Source: Chlorobiota bacterium (GTDB taxonomy: Bacteria > Bacteroidota > Ignavibacteria > OLB7). From it: a DNA stretch of 64,000 nucleotides. Below, piece by piece: positions 19,451-28,932 of this stretch. The position numbers and the translations under genes were made by a program. The notes under the pieces are model-generated. The model did no database searches and was not told the origin of the DNA. It saw nothing but the letters and a program-made list of their open reading frames with translations. The DNA lies in contig CP065014.1 in assembly GCA_016700335.1 (NCBI GenBank), positions 905,001 through 969,000 of the forward strand, in the 5' to 3' direction. Positions within the stretch are counted from its first letter, which is position 1; each line of letters starts with the position of its first letter.

Positions 19451-19834
19451 CTATTTAATAACAACAATTCTTTGAGTAATTACCTCTTCATCAGTCTTTA
19501 ACATCATTATATACATGCCACTTGTAAAAGATTTTTCAATGTTTAAAACAAATTCAAACCTCCCACTTTTTTGATTGCCAGTAAAAATATTATATACTTC
19601 TTTGTAGAACATATCATAAATTTTTAAATCAATTTTTGATTCTTTTGATAATGTATAAAATATTTTTGCAGTAGATGTAACTGGATTTGGAATGCTCGGT
19701 TCTAAAGAATTTAAAAAACCTTGTTTGTATCCAAGAGAATCAATTCTGCTTTGAGAAAATAAATTTCTATTTGTTGTTGCAATCACAAATAGAAAAAAAG
19801 AAACAGTAATGAATATTTTAAATTTAAATTTCAA
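19451..19834 (-). CDS. Secreted protein made almost only of a T9SS sorting domain
   Basis: The frame is open to 19927, but that extension would overlap the ABC ATPase gene by 58 bases and carries no signal. Starting at the TTG at 19834 gives 127 residues with a good signal peptide (KFKFKIFITVSFFLFVIATT) and no overlap. The mature part, about 100 residues, is nearly all a T9SS type A sorting domain (IPNPVTSTAKIFYTL through FTSGMYIMMLKT). No passenger domain is present. The IgGFc-binding protein gene starts eight bases downstream, so the two are likely translated together. Confidence 0.65.
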   Translation of the reverse strand: MKFKFKIFITVSFFLFVIATTNRNLFSQSRIDSLGYKQGFLNSLEPSIPNPVTSTAKIFYTLSKESKIDLKIYDMFYKEVYNIFTGNQKSGRFEFVLNIEKSFTSGMYIMMLKTDEEVITQRIVVIK

Positions 19835-19869
19835 AAAAAAAGATATTAAATTAAGAAGAGTTAAGAATT

Positions 19870-20889
19870 TTAAGATATGTTTGAAAGACTGATTTCTACA
19901 GGTCTGCATTGAATAAACAACAAACATTTCACTTCATGTCCACCTCCATCGTCAGCTAATACAGGAACAATAGAAGAACATTCAGGTAAACGGTCTTTAC
20001 ATCTTGGATGGAAATGACAACCAGGTGGTACATTAGAAGGGGATGGTACATCACCTTCAAGTGGAATTCTTTTGCTTTTATTTCTTGGGTCAGGCACTGG
20101 TGCAGCAGATAATAATGCTTGAGTATATGGATGTTTAGGATTCCGATACAAATCATTCACATCAGCAATCTCAACTATTTTACCAAGATACATAACAGCT
20201 ACTCTATCAGAAATATGCTGAACAACAGATAAACCATGCGATATAAATAAATAAGTTAAATTAAACTTATCTTGTAAATCATCTAATAAATTTATTACTT
20301 GCGATTGAATGGAAACATCTAAAGCAGAGACAGGTTCATCGCAAACAATAAATTCTGGTTCAACAGATAATGCTCTTGCAATTCCAATTCTTTGCCTTTG
20401 ACCACCGCTAAACTCATGAGGATAACGCCTTGCATATTCTGGTTGCAAACCAACAGTTGTTAGAAGCTCACTAATTCTGTCATTTATTTCACCTTCAGTA
20501 TTTCTAAGTTTATGGAATTTAATGATTTCAGCTAACATCCCTCCGATTGTAATTCTTGGGTTTAATGATGAATATGGATCTTGAAAAATAATTTGCATCT
20601 TTCTTCTTAAATCACGCATTTTATTAGATGCAAGATTTGTAATGTCAACACCATTAAAAATTATACTTCCAGCTGAAGGCTCAATAAGCCTTAGAATTGA
20701 TCTACCTACAGTAGTTTTACCACATCCAGATTCACCAACTAAACCTAATGTTTCACCTTTAAATATATTAAAAGATAAATCATCAACGGCTTTGACATTC
20801 CCAACAGTTTTAGAAAAAAGTCCTTTTTTAATTGGAAAATATTTTTGAAGATTTTTTACTTCAATTAGATTTTGTTTTTTTGAATCCAT
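19870..20889 (-). CDS. Oligopeptide/dipeptide ABC transporter ATP-binding protein (OppF/DppF type)
   Basis: This 339-residue ATPase drives peptide or nickel import through an inner-membrane permease. Walker A is GESGCGKT (52-59), the Q-loop glutamine is near 103, the signature SGGQRQR lies at 161-167, and Walker B with DEP is at 184-186. The C-terminal oligopeptide/dipeptide transporter extension has [10 protein letters not shown], a Cys-containing loop typical of OppF/DppF. The permease, binding protein and OppD partner are not in the window. It follows rsmE on the same strand after about 60 bases. Confidence 0.92.
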   Translation of the reverse strand: MDSKKQNLIEVKNLQKYFPIKKGLFSKTVGNVKAVDDLSFNIFKGETLGLVGESGCGKTTVGRSILRLIEPSAGSIIFNGVDITNLASNKMRDLRRKMQIIFQDPYSSLNPRITIGGMLAEIIKFHKLRNTEGEINDRISELLTTVGLQPEYARRYPHEFSGGQRQRIGIARALSVEPEFIVCDEPVSALDVSIQSQVINLLDDLQDKFNLTYLFISHGLSVVQHISDRVAVMYLGKIVEIADVNDLYRNPKHPYTQALLSAAPVPDPRNKSKRIPLEGDVPSPSNVPPGCHFHPRCKDRLPECSSIVPVLADDGGGHEVKCLLFIQCRPVEISLSNIS

Positions 20890-20948
20890 TTTAATTAATA
20901 GAAAATTATTTAACTTTTATCATCAATAAAAAATAAACAGGACTTAAG

Positions 20949-21686
20949 TTACGAATTTATAGAAATAATTCCGAGAGCAGCAATTGATGCTGTTTCAGCA
21001 CGTAAAATAGTTTTACCTAATGATATAATATCTATATTGTTTGATTTTACTAAATCAATCTCCTTACTTGAAAAGCCACCTTCTGGTCCTATTACAATTG
21101 CTAATTTGATATTCAAATCTTTTATTTTATTATAATTATCAATTAGATTATTATTAGGATTTGAACTTTCATAACAAACAAAAATTTTATCAAAATTATT
21201 ATTAGATTCTATAAAAGAATTGAATTTAATTGGCTCATTAATAACTGGCAAATAGACTCTTTTACACTGCTTAATTGCTGAAAGTGCAATTCTTTTAGAT
21301 CTGTTTACATCAAACCTTCCTTCAGTTCTATCACAAATTATTGGTAATATTTCTCTTGCTCCTAATTCTGTAGCTTTTTCAATACACCAATCAATTCTAG
21401 ATTTACTAGTTAAAGGAGAAATTACAAGGACAATATAAGGTTTATGGAACTCCTTTTCAAATAAAATATCCTGAATAAATATTTCATAAACACCTTTTTT
21501 AGAAATATCTTTTACAATTGAATTTGCTTTAGCACCTTTCCCATTTATAAGAATGATTTTATCATCAATTCTAAATCTGAATGCTTTAGCATGTCTGCTT
21601 TCTTCAGTTGATAAAACTACAACATCATTTTTATTAAAATCACTAGAGTGATATAAAGCGGGATATGTCATTGAGAAATCGTTCAT
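20949..21686 (-). CDS. rsmE: 16S rRNA (uracil1498-N3)-methyltransferase
   Basis: RsmE methylates U1498 of 16S rRNA on the assembled 30S subunit. The protein is about 245 residues, a typical length. It has the PUA-like N-terminal part (EESRHAKAFRFR) and the SPOUT knot motifs KATELGA, VIGPEGGFSSKE and LGKTILRAETA. The frame is open to a TTG at 21698; ATG at 21686 is preferred, and ATG at 21671 is also possible. It lies upstream of the OppF-type gene, possibly in one operon. Confidence 0.93.
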   Translation of the reverse strand: MNDFSMTYPALYHSSDFNKNDVVVLSTEESRHAKAFRFRIDDKIILINGKGAKANSIVKDISKKGVYEIFIQDILFEKEFHKPYIVLVISPLTSKSRIDWCIEKATELGAREILPIICDRTEGRFDVNRSKRIALSAIKQCKRVYLPVINEPIKFNSFIESNNNFDKIFVCYESSNPNNNLIDNYNKIKDLNIKLAIVIGPEGGFSSKEIDLVKSNNIDIISLGKTILRAETASIAALGIISINS

Positions 21687-21751
21687 AGCAAATCGCAAAA
21701 TTATTATTAATGATTGATTAAGGAAAGGATTTTTTTAATCAATTTCAATTT

Positions 21752-21787
21752 AAAAAAAGGAAACTCAAAATAATTGAGTTTCCTTTT
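21752..21787 (-). terminator. Terminator of the VWA-protein gene
   Basis: A perfect 14-bp stem (21755-21768 with 21774-21787, AAAAGGAAACTCAA with its complement) has a five-base loop. On the minus strand it ends in a run of seven Ts. It lies 27 bases downstream of the VWA gene stop. Confidence 0.85.
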
Positions 21788-21813
21788 AAGATAATTATTC
21801 ACAAATAATGATT

Positions 21814-23154
21814 TTACTTTTTCTTTTTAATTTCATAATTAGTACTTCTATATGCTTTTTGCATTACATTTAATTCTTCGTCTTTCATGTTTTTAGCTTT
21901 TTCAACTTGTCTATCATATTCATCAACAATTTTAATTTGTTTGTCTATCTCTTTATTGTTTGGAGATCTCTTCTTAGATTCAACTAATATAGCACGAGCA
22001 CTGCCAAGTTTTGCTTGACATTTATCATAACTTCTTGAGTCTAAATCATCCATGGCATTTTCTGTGATAACATTTGTTTCAAACATAGCAATGTTGGCAA
22101 TGGCGTCTTCATTAAATGCTAAATCAAATTTTGGTTTGTCTAAAGTTGGAATTAAAGTATCGTTTGTTAAAGTTGTAAAATGAATTTTACTAATTGCATT
22201 ATCATATTCTAAAACAGTGTTGAAAATAATATTTTCAGTAAGTTGATTTTGTATTGAAAATTTTATTAACATAGATTTTTGCTCTTGAGAAGCTACATCT
22301 TTTAAATCAAAATTTACTTGATTATTTTTCAAATCAAATTTAAAACCGAAAGAAGTGGAAGGGGACAAGTAAAAACTTGGATAATTTACAGATACTTTTG
22401 TATTGTTTGCAATAACACTAACCAAACCATTTAACTCTTTTGCAAAAATCGAATTGATTCTATCAGCTTTATCAATAAAATAATAATTTCCATTTCCACT
22501 CTCAGCCATAGCAGTCAACAATCTCTCATTAAATCCGCTCCCTACTCCAAATGTAGAAAGTGTGATTCCATCTTCTAAATTTTTATTACGTACAATTTGA
22601 TTTAATTTAGTTGAATCTGTAATACCAGCATTTGCTAATCCATCAGTAATCAATAAAACTCTATTAATTCTGTTTCTATCATATGTACTTTTAGCTTGAA
22701 CATATCCTTCTAACAACCCTCCACTTAAGTTAGTTCCTCCATCGGGAGATATTTGAGAAATTAAATTGTAAATTTCATTTTTTTTACTCACAAGTGCAGA
22801 CTTGCAAACAACTTCAACTTTATCATCATATTTAATAACAGATAAATAATCTTCTTCAGATAAATTGTTGACTATAAATTTACAAGCTTCAATTGCAAAC
22901 TTCATTTTATCACCACTCATAGAGCCACTATGATCTAACACAATTGAAATATTCATTGGTGCTCTTTTTTTCCCAAGTTCAATTTTTAATGCTTGTAAAT
23001 CTAAATACAAGTAAACATCTTTTTTATCTTTAATCCAGTAATTGTTATCTAGATGAGTGTTGAGTGAGATTACAGAATCTGGAATTAATTGAGAATAAGA
23101 ATAATATTGAGAAGCTATAAAAAGAAGAAATATAACTGATAAAAGTTTTTTCAT
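21814..23154 (-). CDS. Exported von Willebrand factor A domain protein
   Basis: This 446-residue protein has an N-terminal hydrophobic segment (1-20, signal peptide or anchor). The VWA metal-binding site DxSxS is visible as DHSGSMSG (D74, S76, S78), followed by a fold continuing to about 240 (GVGSGFNERLL). A beta-rich region follows, and the last 100 residues are helical and charged, with a Lys-rich tail (YEIKKKK). VWA domains bind ligands through a bound divalent metal. Partner and substrate are unknown. It is monocistronic by context, with a terminator behind it and the 91-bp repeat array in the gap upstream. Confidence 0.85.
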   Translation of the reverse strand: MKKLLSVIFLLFIASQYYSYSQLIPDSVISLNTHLDNNYWIKDKKDVYLYLDLQALKIELGKKRAPMNISIVLDHSGSMSGDKMKFAIEACKFIVNNLSEEDYLSVIKYDDKVEVVCKSALVSKKNEIYNLISQISPDGGTNLSGGLLEGYVQAKSTYDRNRINRVLLITDGLANAGITDSTKLNQIVRNKNLEDGITLSTFGVGSGFNERLLTAMAESGNGNYYFIDKADRINSIFAKELNGLVSVIANNTKVSVNYPSFYLSPSTSFGFKFDLKNNQVNFDLKDVASQEQKSMLIKFSIQNQLTENIIFNTVLEYDNAISKIHFTTLTNDTLIPTLDKPKFDLAFNEDAIANIAMFETNVITENAMDDLDSRSYDKCQAKLGSARAILVESKKRSPNNKEIDKQIKIVDEYDRQVEKAKNMKDEELNVMQKAYRSTNYEIKKKK

Positions 23155-23349
23155 AATAATTGGTTTTTAAAATTAATAATGGTTTTGAAGTTAACTGACT
23201 TAATTAATTTTATCATGTAACTATTAAAAAGTATAATTAACAAATTTTTATTTTATGAAATAATTTAAAGAAATTAAATTATAACATGATGTCTTTAGTT
23301 GATTTGAAATTTTAGTCAATAACCAAATATAAAATATTTATAAGTTATT

Positions 23350-23756
23350 GCAACGAAAAGTAATCAAAATTGAAACGCAGAAAGAGTAAATTGAACACAA
23401 GTTATTAAGAACAATAAATGAAACAGAATAAATAATAAGTGCAACGAAAAGAAACCAAAATTGAAACGCAGAAAGAGTAAATTTAACACAAGTTATTAAG
23501 AACAATAAATGAAACAGAATAAATAATAAGTGCAACGAAAAGAAATCAAAATTGAAACGCAGAAAGAGTAAATTTAACACAAGTTATTAAGAACAATAAA
23601 TGAAACAGAATAAATAATAAGTGCAACGAAAAGAAACCAAAATTGAAACGCAGAAAGAGTAAATTTAACACAAGTTATTAAGAACAATAAATGAAACAGA
23701 ATAAATAATAAGTGCAACGAAAAGAAACCAAAATTGAAACGCAGAAAGAGTAAATT
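23350..23756. repeat. 91-bp tandem repeat array, about 4.5 copies
   Basis: The core GCAACGAAAAG recurs at 23350, 23441, 23532, 23623 and 23714, exactly 91 bases apart, and the last copy stops after 43 bases. Units differ at only a few positions. Because 91 is not a multiple of three, no protein repeat can be encoded; open frames on the minus strand here are artefacts. Each unit carries the near-palindrome GTTATTAAGAAC (23401, 23492, 23583, 23674). The array fills most of the 659-base gap between two genes and ends 57 bases before the ATG at 23814. The rest of the gap (23155-23343) is AT-rich with nothing else recognised. Confidence 0.95.
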
Positions 23757-23813
23757 AAAAGTATAACAAATACAACAAAAAAAATAAATAAACAATTAAA
23801 CAAGAAAATCAAA

Positions 23814-24365
23814 ATGAAAACAATCAAATTAGTATTAACAATTTTAGCAATAGTATTTATTGCAACAACAACAAACAAAAGCAACGCTCAATTTAAAAAA
23901 ATACCAAATGGAGCAATACCAAGAGATGGAAATGTAATAATAGAATTAAATAGAAATAAACCAAATCCAACTGTATTAAATGTATCAGTAACAAAGATCT
24001 CTTCAATATCAACAACCCCAAGTTATAAAAAAAGGATAAGAGTAAGTGTTACATTAAAGAACATTGGCGGAGCTAAATATACAAGCAATGAGAATCAACA
24101 AGGAGTATTGCTTACGCTTGTTGAAGGAACAATTGTAAGAAGCTTAACAGATTTTAAATTTGTAAATTTAGCAGTAAATGAAGTAAAAGTATTCACATTT
24201 GATATGGATTGGTATTCACCAGAATTCCCACCAAGTATCAAAGCAGAAATAACATACGATCCAGATATATTAAATGATTCAAACACTGGGAATGATGATT
24301 CAAATTTAAAAGATAATATGAAAGTAATAACAGGAGAGTCAGTAAACGCAGTAGTAAACAGATAA
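23814..24365 (+). CDS. Secreted CARDB-like protein
   Basis: This 183-residue protein has a clear signal peptide (1-25, ending SNA). The mature part looks like one CARDB/Ig-like beta-sandwich: RIRVSVTLKNIGGA, then VFTFDMDWYSPEFPPSIKA, then a Asp/Asn-rich turn near the end (NDSNTGNDDSNLKDN) as in CARDB domains. Such domains bind carbohydrate or act as surface adhesion modules. There is no sorting domain. It lies directly behind the 91-bp repeat array and in front of a hairpin with T8. Confidence 0.55.
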   Translation: MKTIKLVLTILAIVFIATTTNKSNAQFKKIPNGAIPRDGNVIIELNRNKPNPTVLNVSVTKISSISTTPSYKKRIRVSVTLKNIGGAKYTSNENQQGVLLTLVEGTIVRSLTDFKFVNLAVNEVKVFTFDMDWYSPEFPPSIKAEITYDPDILNDSNTGNDDSNLKDNMKVITGESVNAVVNR

Positions 24366-24379
24366 CAAAACTATAATAT

Positions 24380-24420
24380 TTAGGTGTTTGGTTGAGAATA
24401 TCATTCACCTAATTTTTTTT
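24380..24420 (+). terminator. Probable terminator of the CARDB-like gene
   Basis: TTAGGTG at 24380-24386 pairs with CACCTAA at 24406-24412, with a long loop, followed by eight Ts. The stem is short, so confidence is moderate. Confidence 0.55.
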
Positions 24421-24507
24421 ATTAAGATGAAACTAGTAGTAATGTAATCAATAATTTAAAATGATAGAATCAAAAAAATTTAATTGTAAAATAAAAATAA
24501 TATCAAA

Positions 24508-24933
24508 ATGAAAAAACTAATTTTATCGATACTTGTATTAACAACAATAGTAACAAATGGAATTTTTGCTTCAAACAAATCTAAGTTAACAGTTAATAAA
24601 GCTAAAGCTGACACACTCTTAACAATAATATCTCGAGTAAAAAATCATGAGTTTTTAAGTATTCCAGCAAATGCAGTTTGGATTACAAGAGCAGTATTTT
24701 CAAGTAAGGGGAACACAGTAAGTTTATATACTGGATTATCAACAAGACAAGCCTTAAATGTACCAGTAATTTATTCTATAGATGGTACAAAGTTGACATG
24801 TGTTTTTAGAATGACTGATGGTGTAGATTGGAAATTTACTGCAAGAATCTCAGGTATTCAATTAAATACAATACAGGTTGCTGAATACTCATCTGGACAT
24901 ATTAAATACAATAAAACACTTATTAAAAACTAA
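24508..24933 (+). CDS. Small secreted protein, unknown
   Basis: This 141-residue protein starts with a signal peptide (MKKLILSILVLTTIVTNGIFA, about 21 residues). The mature part is beta-rich, with a single cysteine near residue 112 and a Lys-rich early segment. I recognise no family. It stands 142 bases after the CARDB-like gene on the same strand, with a terminator between them, so it may have its own promoter. It is followed by a strong hairpin facing the convergent fmt gene. Confidence 0.6.
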   Translation: MKKLILSILVLTTIVTNGIFASNKSKLTVNKAKADTLLTIISRVKNHEFLSIPANAVWITRAVFSSKGNTVSLYTGLSTRQALNVPVIYSIDGTKLTCVFRMTDGVDWKFTARISGIQLNTIQVAEYSSGHIKYNKTLIKN

Positions 24934-24943
24934 CTTATTCATT

Positions 24944-24975
24944 AAAAGGTGGTAATTTTATTTATCACCTTTTTA
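24944..24975. terminator. Bidirectional terminator before fmt
   Basis: A 12-bp stem (24944-24955 with 24962-24973, AAAAGGTGGTAA with one G-T pair) is closed by a six-base loop. T-rich ends lie on both sides. It lies between the convergent secreted-protein gene and fmt. Confidence 0.75.
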
Positions 24976-24992
24976 ATAATTTATTAACTCAT

Positions 24993-25892
24993 TTAGTTAA
25001 TAAATCTTCCATTAATAAAATCATTTGCATTCATAATTTTCTTTCCCTCAGGTTGTAATTCTAAAACCTCAAGAGCATCTGTTAATGACCCTAAAAGCAA
25101 TTTTCCATCTATCAGTTTTAACTCTCCATTCAAACACTTTCTATCTGTTTTTAAAGTCTTTATAATTTTCAGTGGTTTTGAATTATATGTAAAGTATGCT
25201 CCAGGATATGGAGAAAGTCCTCTAATGAAATTATGTAAATCTTCACATATTAAATCAAATTTGATTAAACAATTTTCACGAAATATTTTTGGAGCAGGAG
25301 ATGATTTTACATCGTTTTGTTTTACTAAATTTACTTTGTTGTTGCTAATTAAATCTAAAGTATCACCTACAATATTTGCTCCAAAATATTTCATTTTATC
25401 ATGTAATTCTCCAGCAGTCATATTTTCAGTAATTTGTATGGTATCACTTAAAATAATATCACCAGTATCAACATTTTTCTTTAAGAAAAAGGTAGTTACA
25501 CCTGTTTGAGATTCACCGTTTATAATTGCATGATTTATAGGGGCAGCTCCTCTATATTTTGGAAGTAATGATCCATGCAAATTGAAAGATCCTAGTTTTG
25601 GGATATTAAAAATAGATTCAGGTAGAATTTTAAATGCAACAACACAAATTACATCAGGTTGTAATTCTTTAATCAGATTAATAAAGTTTTCATCATTTAA
25701 TTTATTAGGAGTTGAGACTTCTAAATTATTTTCTAAAGCAAAATTCTTAATAGCTGATGATGAAATTTTTAGTCCACGACCTTTAGTTTTATCAGGGGAA
25801 GTAACTACTAAAACTACATCATGACCTTTATCAATAATAGTTTTCAAAGATGGAACAGCAAAATCTGGAGTCCCCATAAAAATTACTTTCAT
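24993..25892 (-). CDS. fmt: Methionyl-tRNA formyltransferase
   Basis: Fmt formylates initiator Met-tRNA using 10-formyl-tetrahydrofolate. At 299 residues it is full length. The catalytic Asn-His-Asp set is N104, H106 and D143, within the motifs NLHGSLLPKYRGAAPI and VDTGDI. The C-terminal OB-like domain is short and complete. The gene is divergent from ribH with about 50 bases between starts. def, the usual partner, is not adjacent. Confidence 0.95.
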   Translation of the reverse strand: MKVIFMGTPDFAVPSLKTIIDKGHDVVLVVTSPDKTKGRGLKISSSAIKNFALENNLEVSTPNKLNDENFINLIKELQPDVICVVAFKILPESIFNIPKLGSFNLHGSLLPKYRGAAPINHAIINGESQTGVTTFFLKKNVDTGDIILSDTIQITENMTAGELHDKMKYFGANIVGDTLDLISNNKVNLVKQNDVKSSPAPKIFRENCLIKFDLICEDLHNFIRGLSPYPGAYFTYNSKPLKIIKTLKTDRKCLNGELKLIDGKLLLGSLTDALEVLELQPEGKKIMNANDFINGRFIN

Positions 25893-25943
25893 AGTTTTAA
25901 AATCAAGTTTAATAAATTTGCCAACAAAAATAACTTAAACAAA

Positions 25944-26423
25944 ATGAAGCAGAATAAATTAGCTCAAGAGAATTTAAACATAAAAAATTTTAAATTTGCA
26001 ATTGTGGTAAGTAATTGGAATGAGATTATTACTTCAAATTTATTAAATGGATCTTTGACATTTTTTAGTAAATATAATGTAGGAATGGATTCAATATTTA
26101 TTGTTAAATGTTCTGGAGCATTTGAATTACCTTTAACTTGTCAATTTTTGTGTGAAAGCAAAAAATACGACGGTATTGTTGCTTTAGGATGTATAATTAG
26201 AGGTGATACTCCTCATTTTGAATTTGTTTCTAACGAAACATCATCAGGAATAATGAATACAATGTTGAAATATGACATTCCTATTGGGTTTGGTTTGTTA
26301 ACAGTTGATACATATGATCAGGCAGTTTTAAGAAGTAATGATAATGTATCAAATAAAGGTTATGAAGCCGCTCAAGCAGTTTCTGAAATGCTCATTTTAA
26401 AATCTAAAATATTAGAGGGTTAA
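25944..26423 (+). CDS. ribH: 6,7-dimethyl-8-ribityllumazine synthase
   Basis: RibH condenses the butanone phosphate with the ribitylamino-uracil to make lumazine, the step before riboflavin. The frame is open from 25821, but that would overlap the start of fmt; the ATG at 25944 gives 159 residues, the usual length. The landmarks are W25, GAFELP (58-63), GCIIRGDTPHFEFV with the catalytic H91, and FGLLTVDT near 118. The N-terminal extension of about 15 residues is normal in this group. It assembles as a 60-subunit or pentameric shell in relatives. Confidence 0.94.
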   Translation: MKQNKLAQENLNIKNFKFAIVVSNWNEIITSNLLNGSLTFFSKYNVGMDSIFIVKCSGAFELPLTCQFLCESKKYDGIVALGCIIRGDTPHFEFVSNETSSGIMNTMLKYDIPIGFGLLTVDTYDQAVLRSNDNVSNKGYEAAQAVSEMLILKSKILEG

Positions 26424-26567
26424 ATTTTTGAAGTATATTTTGCTTAACAATATGTTAATTTTGTACTGATTTATTTAAATCAACACAACAACAATTTAAA
26501 ATAATTTAATAAAACTTCATTCATTTGAATTCTAATTAATTTACAAATCCTGAAATCCCAAATAGAT

Positions 26568-28865
26568 ATGATTAGTTGTATAAAAAAAATTCCTTTAATA
26601 TTTTTTCTATGTATATGTTTCTTTAAAGTTTCATATTCTCAAATTAATAATTATAAATGGGAGACAATCAGTGGGGTAAATAATGCTCAAGATATTTCAG
26701 TTGATAATGATGGAAATTTTTGGATTGGAACAACAGGTGGTTTGTTAAAATATTTTCCTAAACAAGATAGTTTTAAATTGTATAAACTTGAAGATGGGTT
26801 AATAGCATTAAATGTTACATCTGTTGGAGTTGACAAAAAATCAGGAAATATTTTTACTGGTAGTTCAGATGGTAAAATGAGTATCCTTAAAAAAGATGGA
26901 AGTTGGATTTATTCAACTGAAATTTATTTATCAACTGAATATCCAGATAGATCAATAAATGGATTTGGTTTTAATGATGGTAAAGCATACGTTTTAACTG
27001 GTTTTGGAGTAGGAGTATATGATATTACTAAAAATGCTTTCATTGATTCTTATAGATTCCTTGGTTCAATTCCCAGAAATACTGCTGTCAATGAGATTTA
27101 TTTTTCAAATGATAAAATTTATTTAGCAACAAATGCAGGTATCGTTTTTGCAGATAAATCATTATTGAACCTAGCATCTCCAACTTCATGGATTACATTA
27201 AATAAATTAAATAGTGGCATTTTAAGTGATACAGTTTATTCTATTAATGAATATAATGGAAAAATTATAGTAGGAACAAGAAGTGGTGTTTGTTTATTAA
27301 ATGATAAGTTAAGTTTCGACACAGTACAAAATAATCGAAGTGAAAAAGCTTTATTTTTTAAAAATCAAAATAGACTGTATATAGGATTTAGTTACGTTTT
27401 CCCTGTCTTTGAGTTGTTTGAAATGTCTTCGAATGGCTTAATAAGTATTGGTGGAGCAACAGATATTTTACAAACTCTATTTGTAAATGAAAGTGGTGGA
27501 ATATTTGTAGGGTTAAAAAGAAAAGGATTTTCATCATTTAATATTTCAAATCAAAATACAATTCAGATTTCACCAAACACTCCAACATCAAATTTATTTA
27601 GTGGTTTTGTAAAATCTAGTAATGGAGATTTATGGACAATTCATGGTGGCAGAGGATTTGGTGATGGATTCTCGTTGTTACGAAATGGAGTATGGACACA
27701 ATTCAGAGTTGATATAAATAATAATATTCCTGCAAATGATATATGGAACATAGGAGGTGGTGTAGATAATAGTATTTGGTGTGGCATTTATGGCAAAGGT
27801 TTTATAAATATAGAACCAAAATCAGACTCATTTAAATATAAAATATATGATAAAACTAACACTCCAATGAGGGGAGTTGGTACTGGTGGTAGTTATGAAG
27901 TAGGTGCACAAACAGTAACTGACTCAAAAGGAAGGACTTGGTTTGTATCTTATTCTCCTGGAACAAACTCAGGTTCAATACTTTTTTCTAAAGATAAAAA
28001 TGACTCTGTTTGTATTTCTGCTATTACACCAATCGGTTTAAACGGTGATTTTAGGTGGATTACAATTGATCAAAGCAATACAAAATGGCTTGGTAGCGAT
28101 GAAACTGGCGATGCTCGTGGTCTTGTTTATTTTAATGATAATAATACTCCATATGATCCAAGTGATGATATCACTGGTAGAATTACCACTTTTGATGGCT
28201 TGATTGATAACACAATTAAATATCTTGTATCAGATAAAGATGGTATTTTATGGATTGGTACAAGCAAAGGATTAACTGCATTATATAATCCAACTTCAAC
28301 GGTAATGGATAAATCACAACCGAGGTTCCAAAATTTCAGACCATTAAATGATGTAACTATTAGAAGTATTTCAATAGATGTTTTAAATAGAAAATGGGTA
28401 GGAACTGATAAAGGTCTTTATATTATAAATGCAGATGGATCTGAAGTTATAAAACAATTTTCAAGTGAAAATTCTCCATTAGTTAGTGATAAAGTAATTT
28501 CTGTATTATGCGATGAAAAAAGTGGTGATGTATTTGTTGGCACTGATAATGGAATGAATAGAATTAAGACTGATGCTGTTAAAAGTGATGCAATTTCTGA
28601 GCTAACTTTCAATCCAAACCCTTTTATTATTCCAGATAATGACAGGGTAACAATTCAAGGATTACCAAGCTTAGCAATTGTTAAAATCTTAACTTTATCA
28701 GGAGGGCTAATAAAAGAGTTTGTTTCGCCTGGTGGTTCTGTTGCTTCTTGGGATGGTAAAAATAGTAATGGAGTTTATGTTAAAACTGGAATTTATATTG
28801 TTGTAGGCTCTTCAATTTCGGGAGATGAAACAATTTTGGGTAAATTAACCGTTATTTCTAAATAG
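26568..28865 (+). CDS. PorZ-like two-propeller protein
   Basis: This 765-residue exported protein has a signal peptide (1-24, ending SYS). Repeated WIGT/FTGS-type motifs (two-component regulator propeller) make two beta-propellers between 30 and about 650. The N-terminal part SDGKMSIL, INGFGFNDGKAYVLTGFGVGV and KIYLATNAGIVFADKS matches the layout of PorZ, the surface protein needed for T9SS cargo attachment to anionic LPS in P. gingivalis. The last 85 residues (TFNPNPFII through KTGIYIVVG) are a sorting-domain-like module, also as in PorZ. Length matches too (776 in P. gingivalis). I call it PorZ-like, from similarity only. Confidence 0.6.
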   Translation: MISCIKKIPLIFFLCICFFKVSYSQINNYKWETISGVNNAQDISVDNDGNFWIGTTGGLLKYFPKQDSFKLYKLEDGLIALNVTSVGVDKKSGNIFTGSSDGKMSILKKDGSWIYSTEIYLSTEYPDRSINGFGFNDGKAYVLTGFGVGVYDITKNAFIDSYRFLGSIPRNTAVNEIYFSNDKIYLATNAGIVFADKSLLNLASPTSWITLNKLNSGILSDTVYSINEYNGKIIVGTRSGVCLLNDKLSFDTVQNNRSEKALFFKNQNRLYIGFSYVFPVFELFEMSSNGLISIGGATDILQTLFVNESGGIFVGLKRKGFSSFNISNQNTIQISPNTPTSNLFSGFVKSSNGDLWTIHGGRGFGDGFSLLRNGVWTQFRVDINNNIPANDIWNIGGGVDNSIWCGIYGKGFINIEPKSDSFKYKIYDKTNTPMRGVGTGGSYEVGAQTVTDSKGRTWFVSYSPGTNSGSILFSKDKNDSVCISAITPIGLNGDFRWITIDQSNTKWLGSDETGDARGLVYFNDNNTPYDPSDDITGRITTFDGLIDNTIKYLVSDKDGILWIGTSKGLTALYNPTSTVMDKSQPRFQNFRPLNDVTIRSISIDVLNRKWVGTDKGLYIINADGSEVIKQFSSENSPLVSDKVISVLCDEKSGDVFVGTDNGMNRIKTDAVKSDAISELTFNPNPFIIPDNDRVTIQGLPSLAIVKILTLSGGLIKEFVSPGGSVASWDGKNSNGVYVKTGIYIVVGSSISGDETILGKLTVISK

Positions 28866-28902
28866 TATATTTGGTTTCAATTTTAAATAATGTAATTATT
28901 GA

Positions 28903-28932
28903 AATACAGCTTTATAACTGTATTTTTTTTTA
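28903..28932 (+). terminator. Terminator of the PorZ-like gene
   Basis: AAATACAG at 28903-28910 pairs with CTGTATTT at 28919-28926 and runs into a stretch of nine Ts. It lies 38 bases after the stop. Confidence 0.75.

Noticed and set aside
19835..19927. N-terminal extension of the sorting-domain-only protein
   Set aside because: It overlaps the ABC ATPase gene and has no signal character; the TTG at 19834 gives a clean signal peptide.
23350..23756. CRISPR array
   Set aside because: The repeats are contiguous 91-bp units without unique spacers.
23338..23884. Three overlapping minus-strand open frames of 68-80 residues
   Set aside because: They are made by the 91-bp repeat, which shifts frame with each copy, and they overlap the signal peptide of the real gene at 23814.
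25821..25943. Long N-terminal extension of ribH
   Set aside because: It overlaps the start of fmt, and the ATG at 25944 matches the family start.
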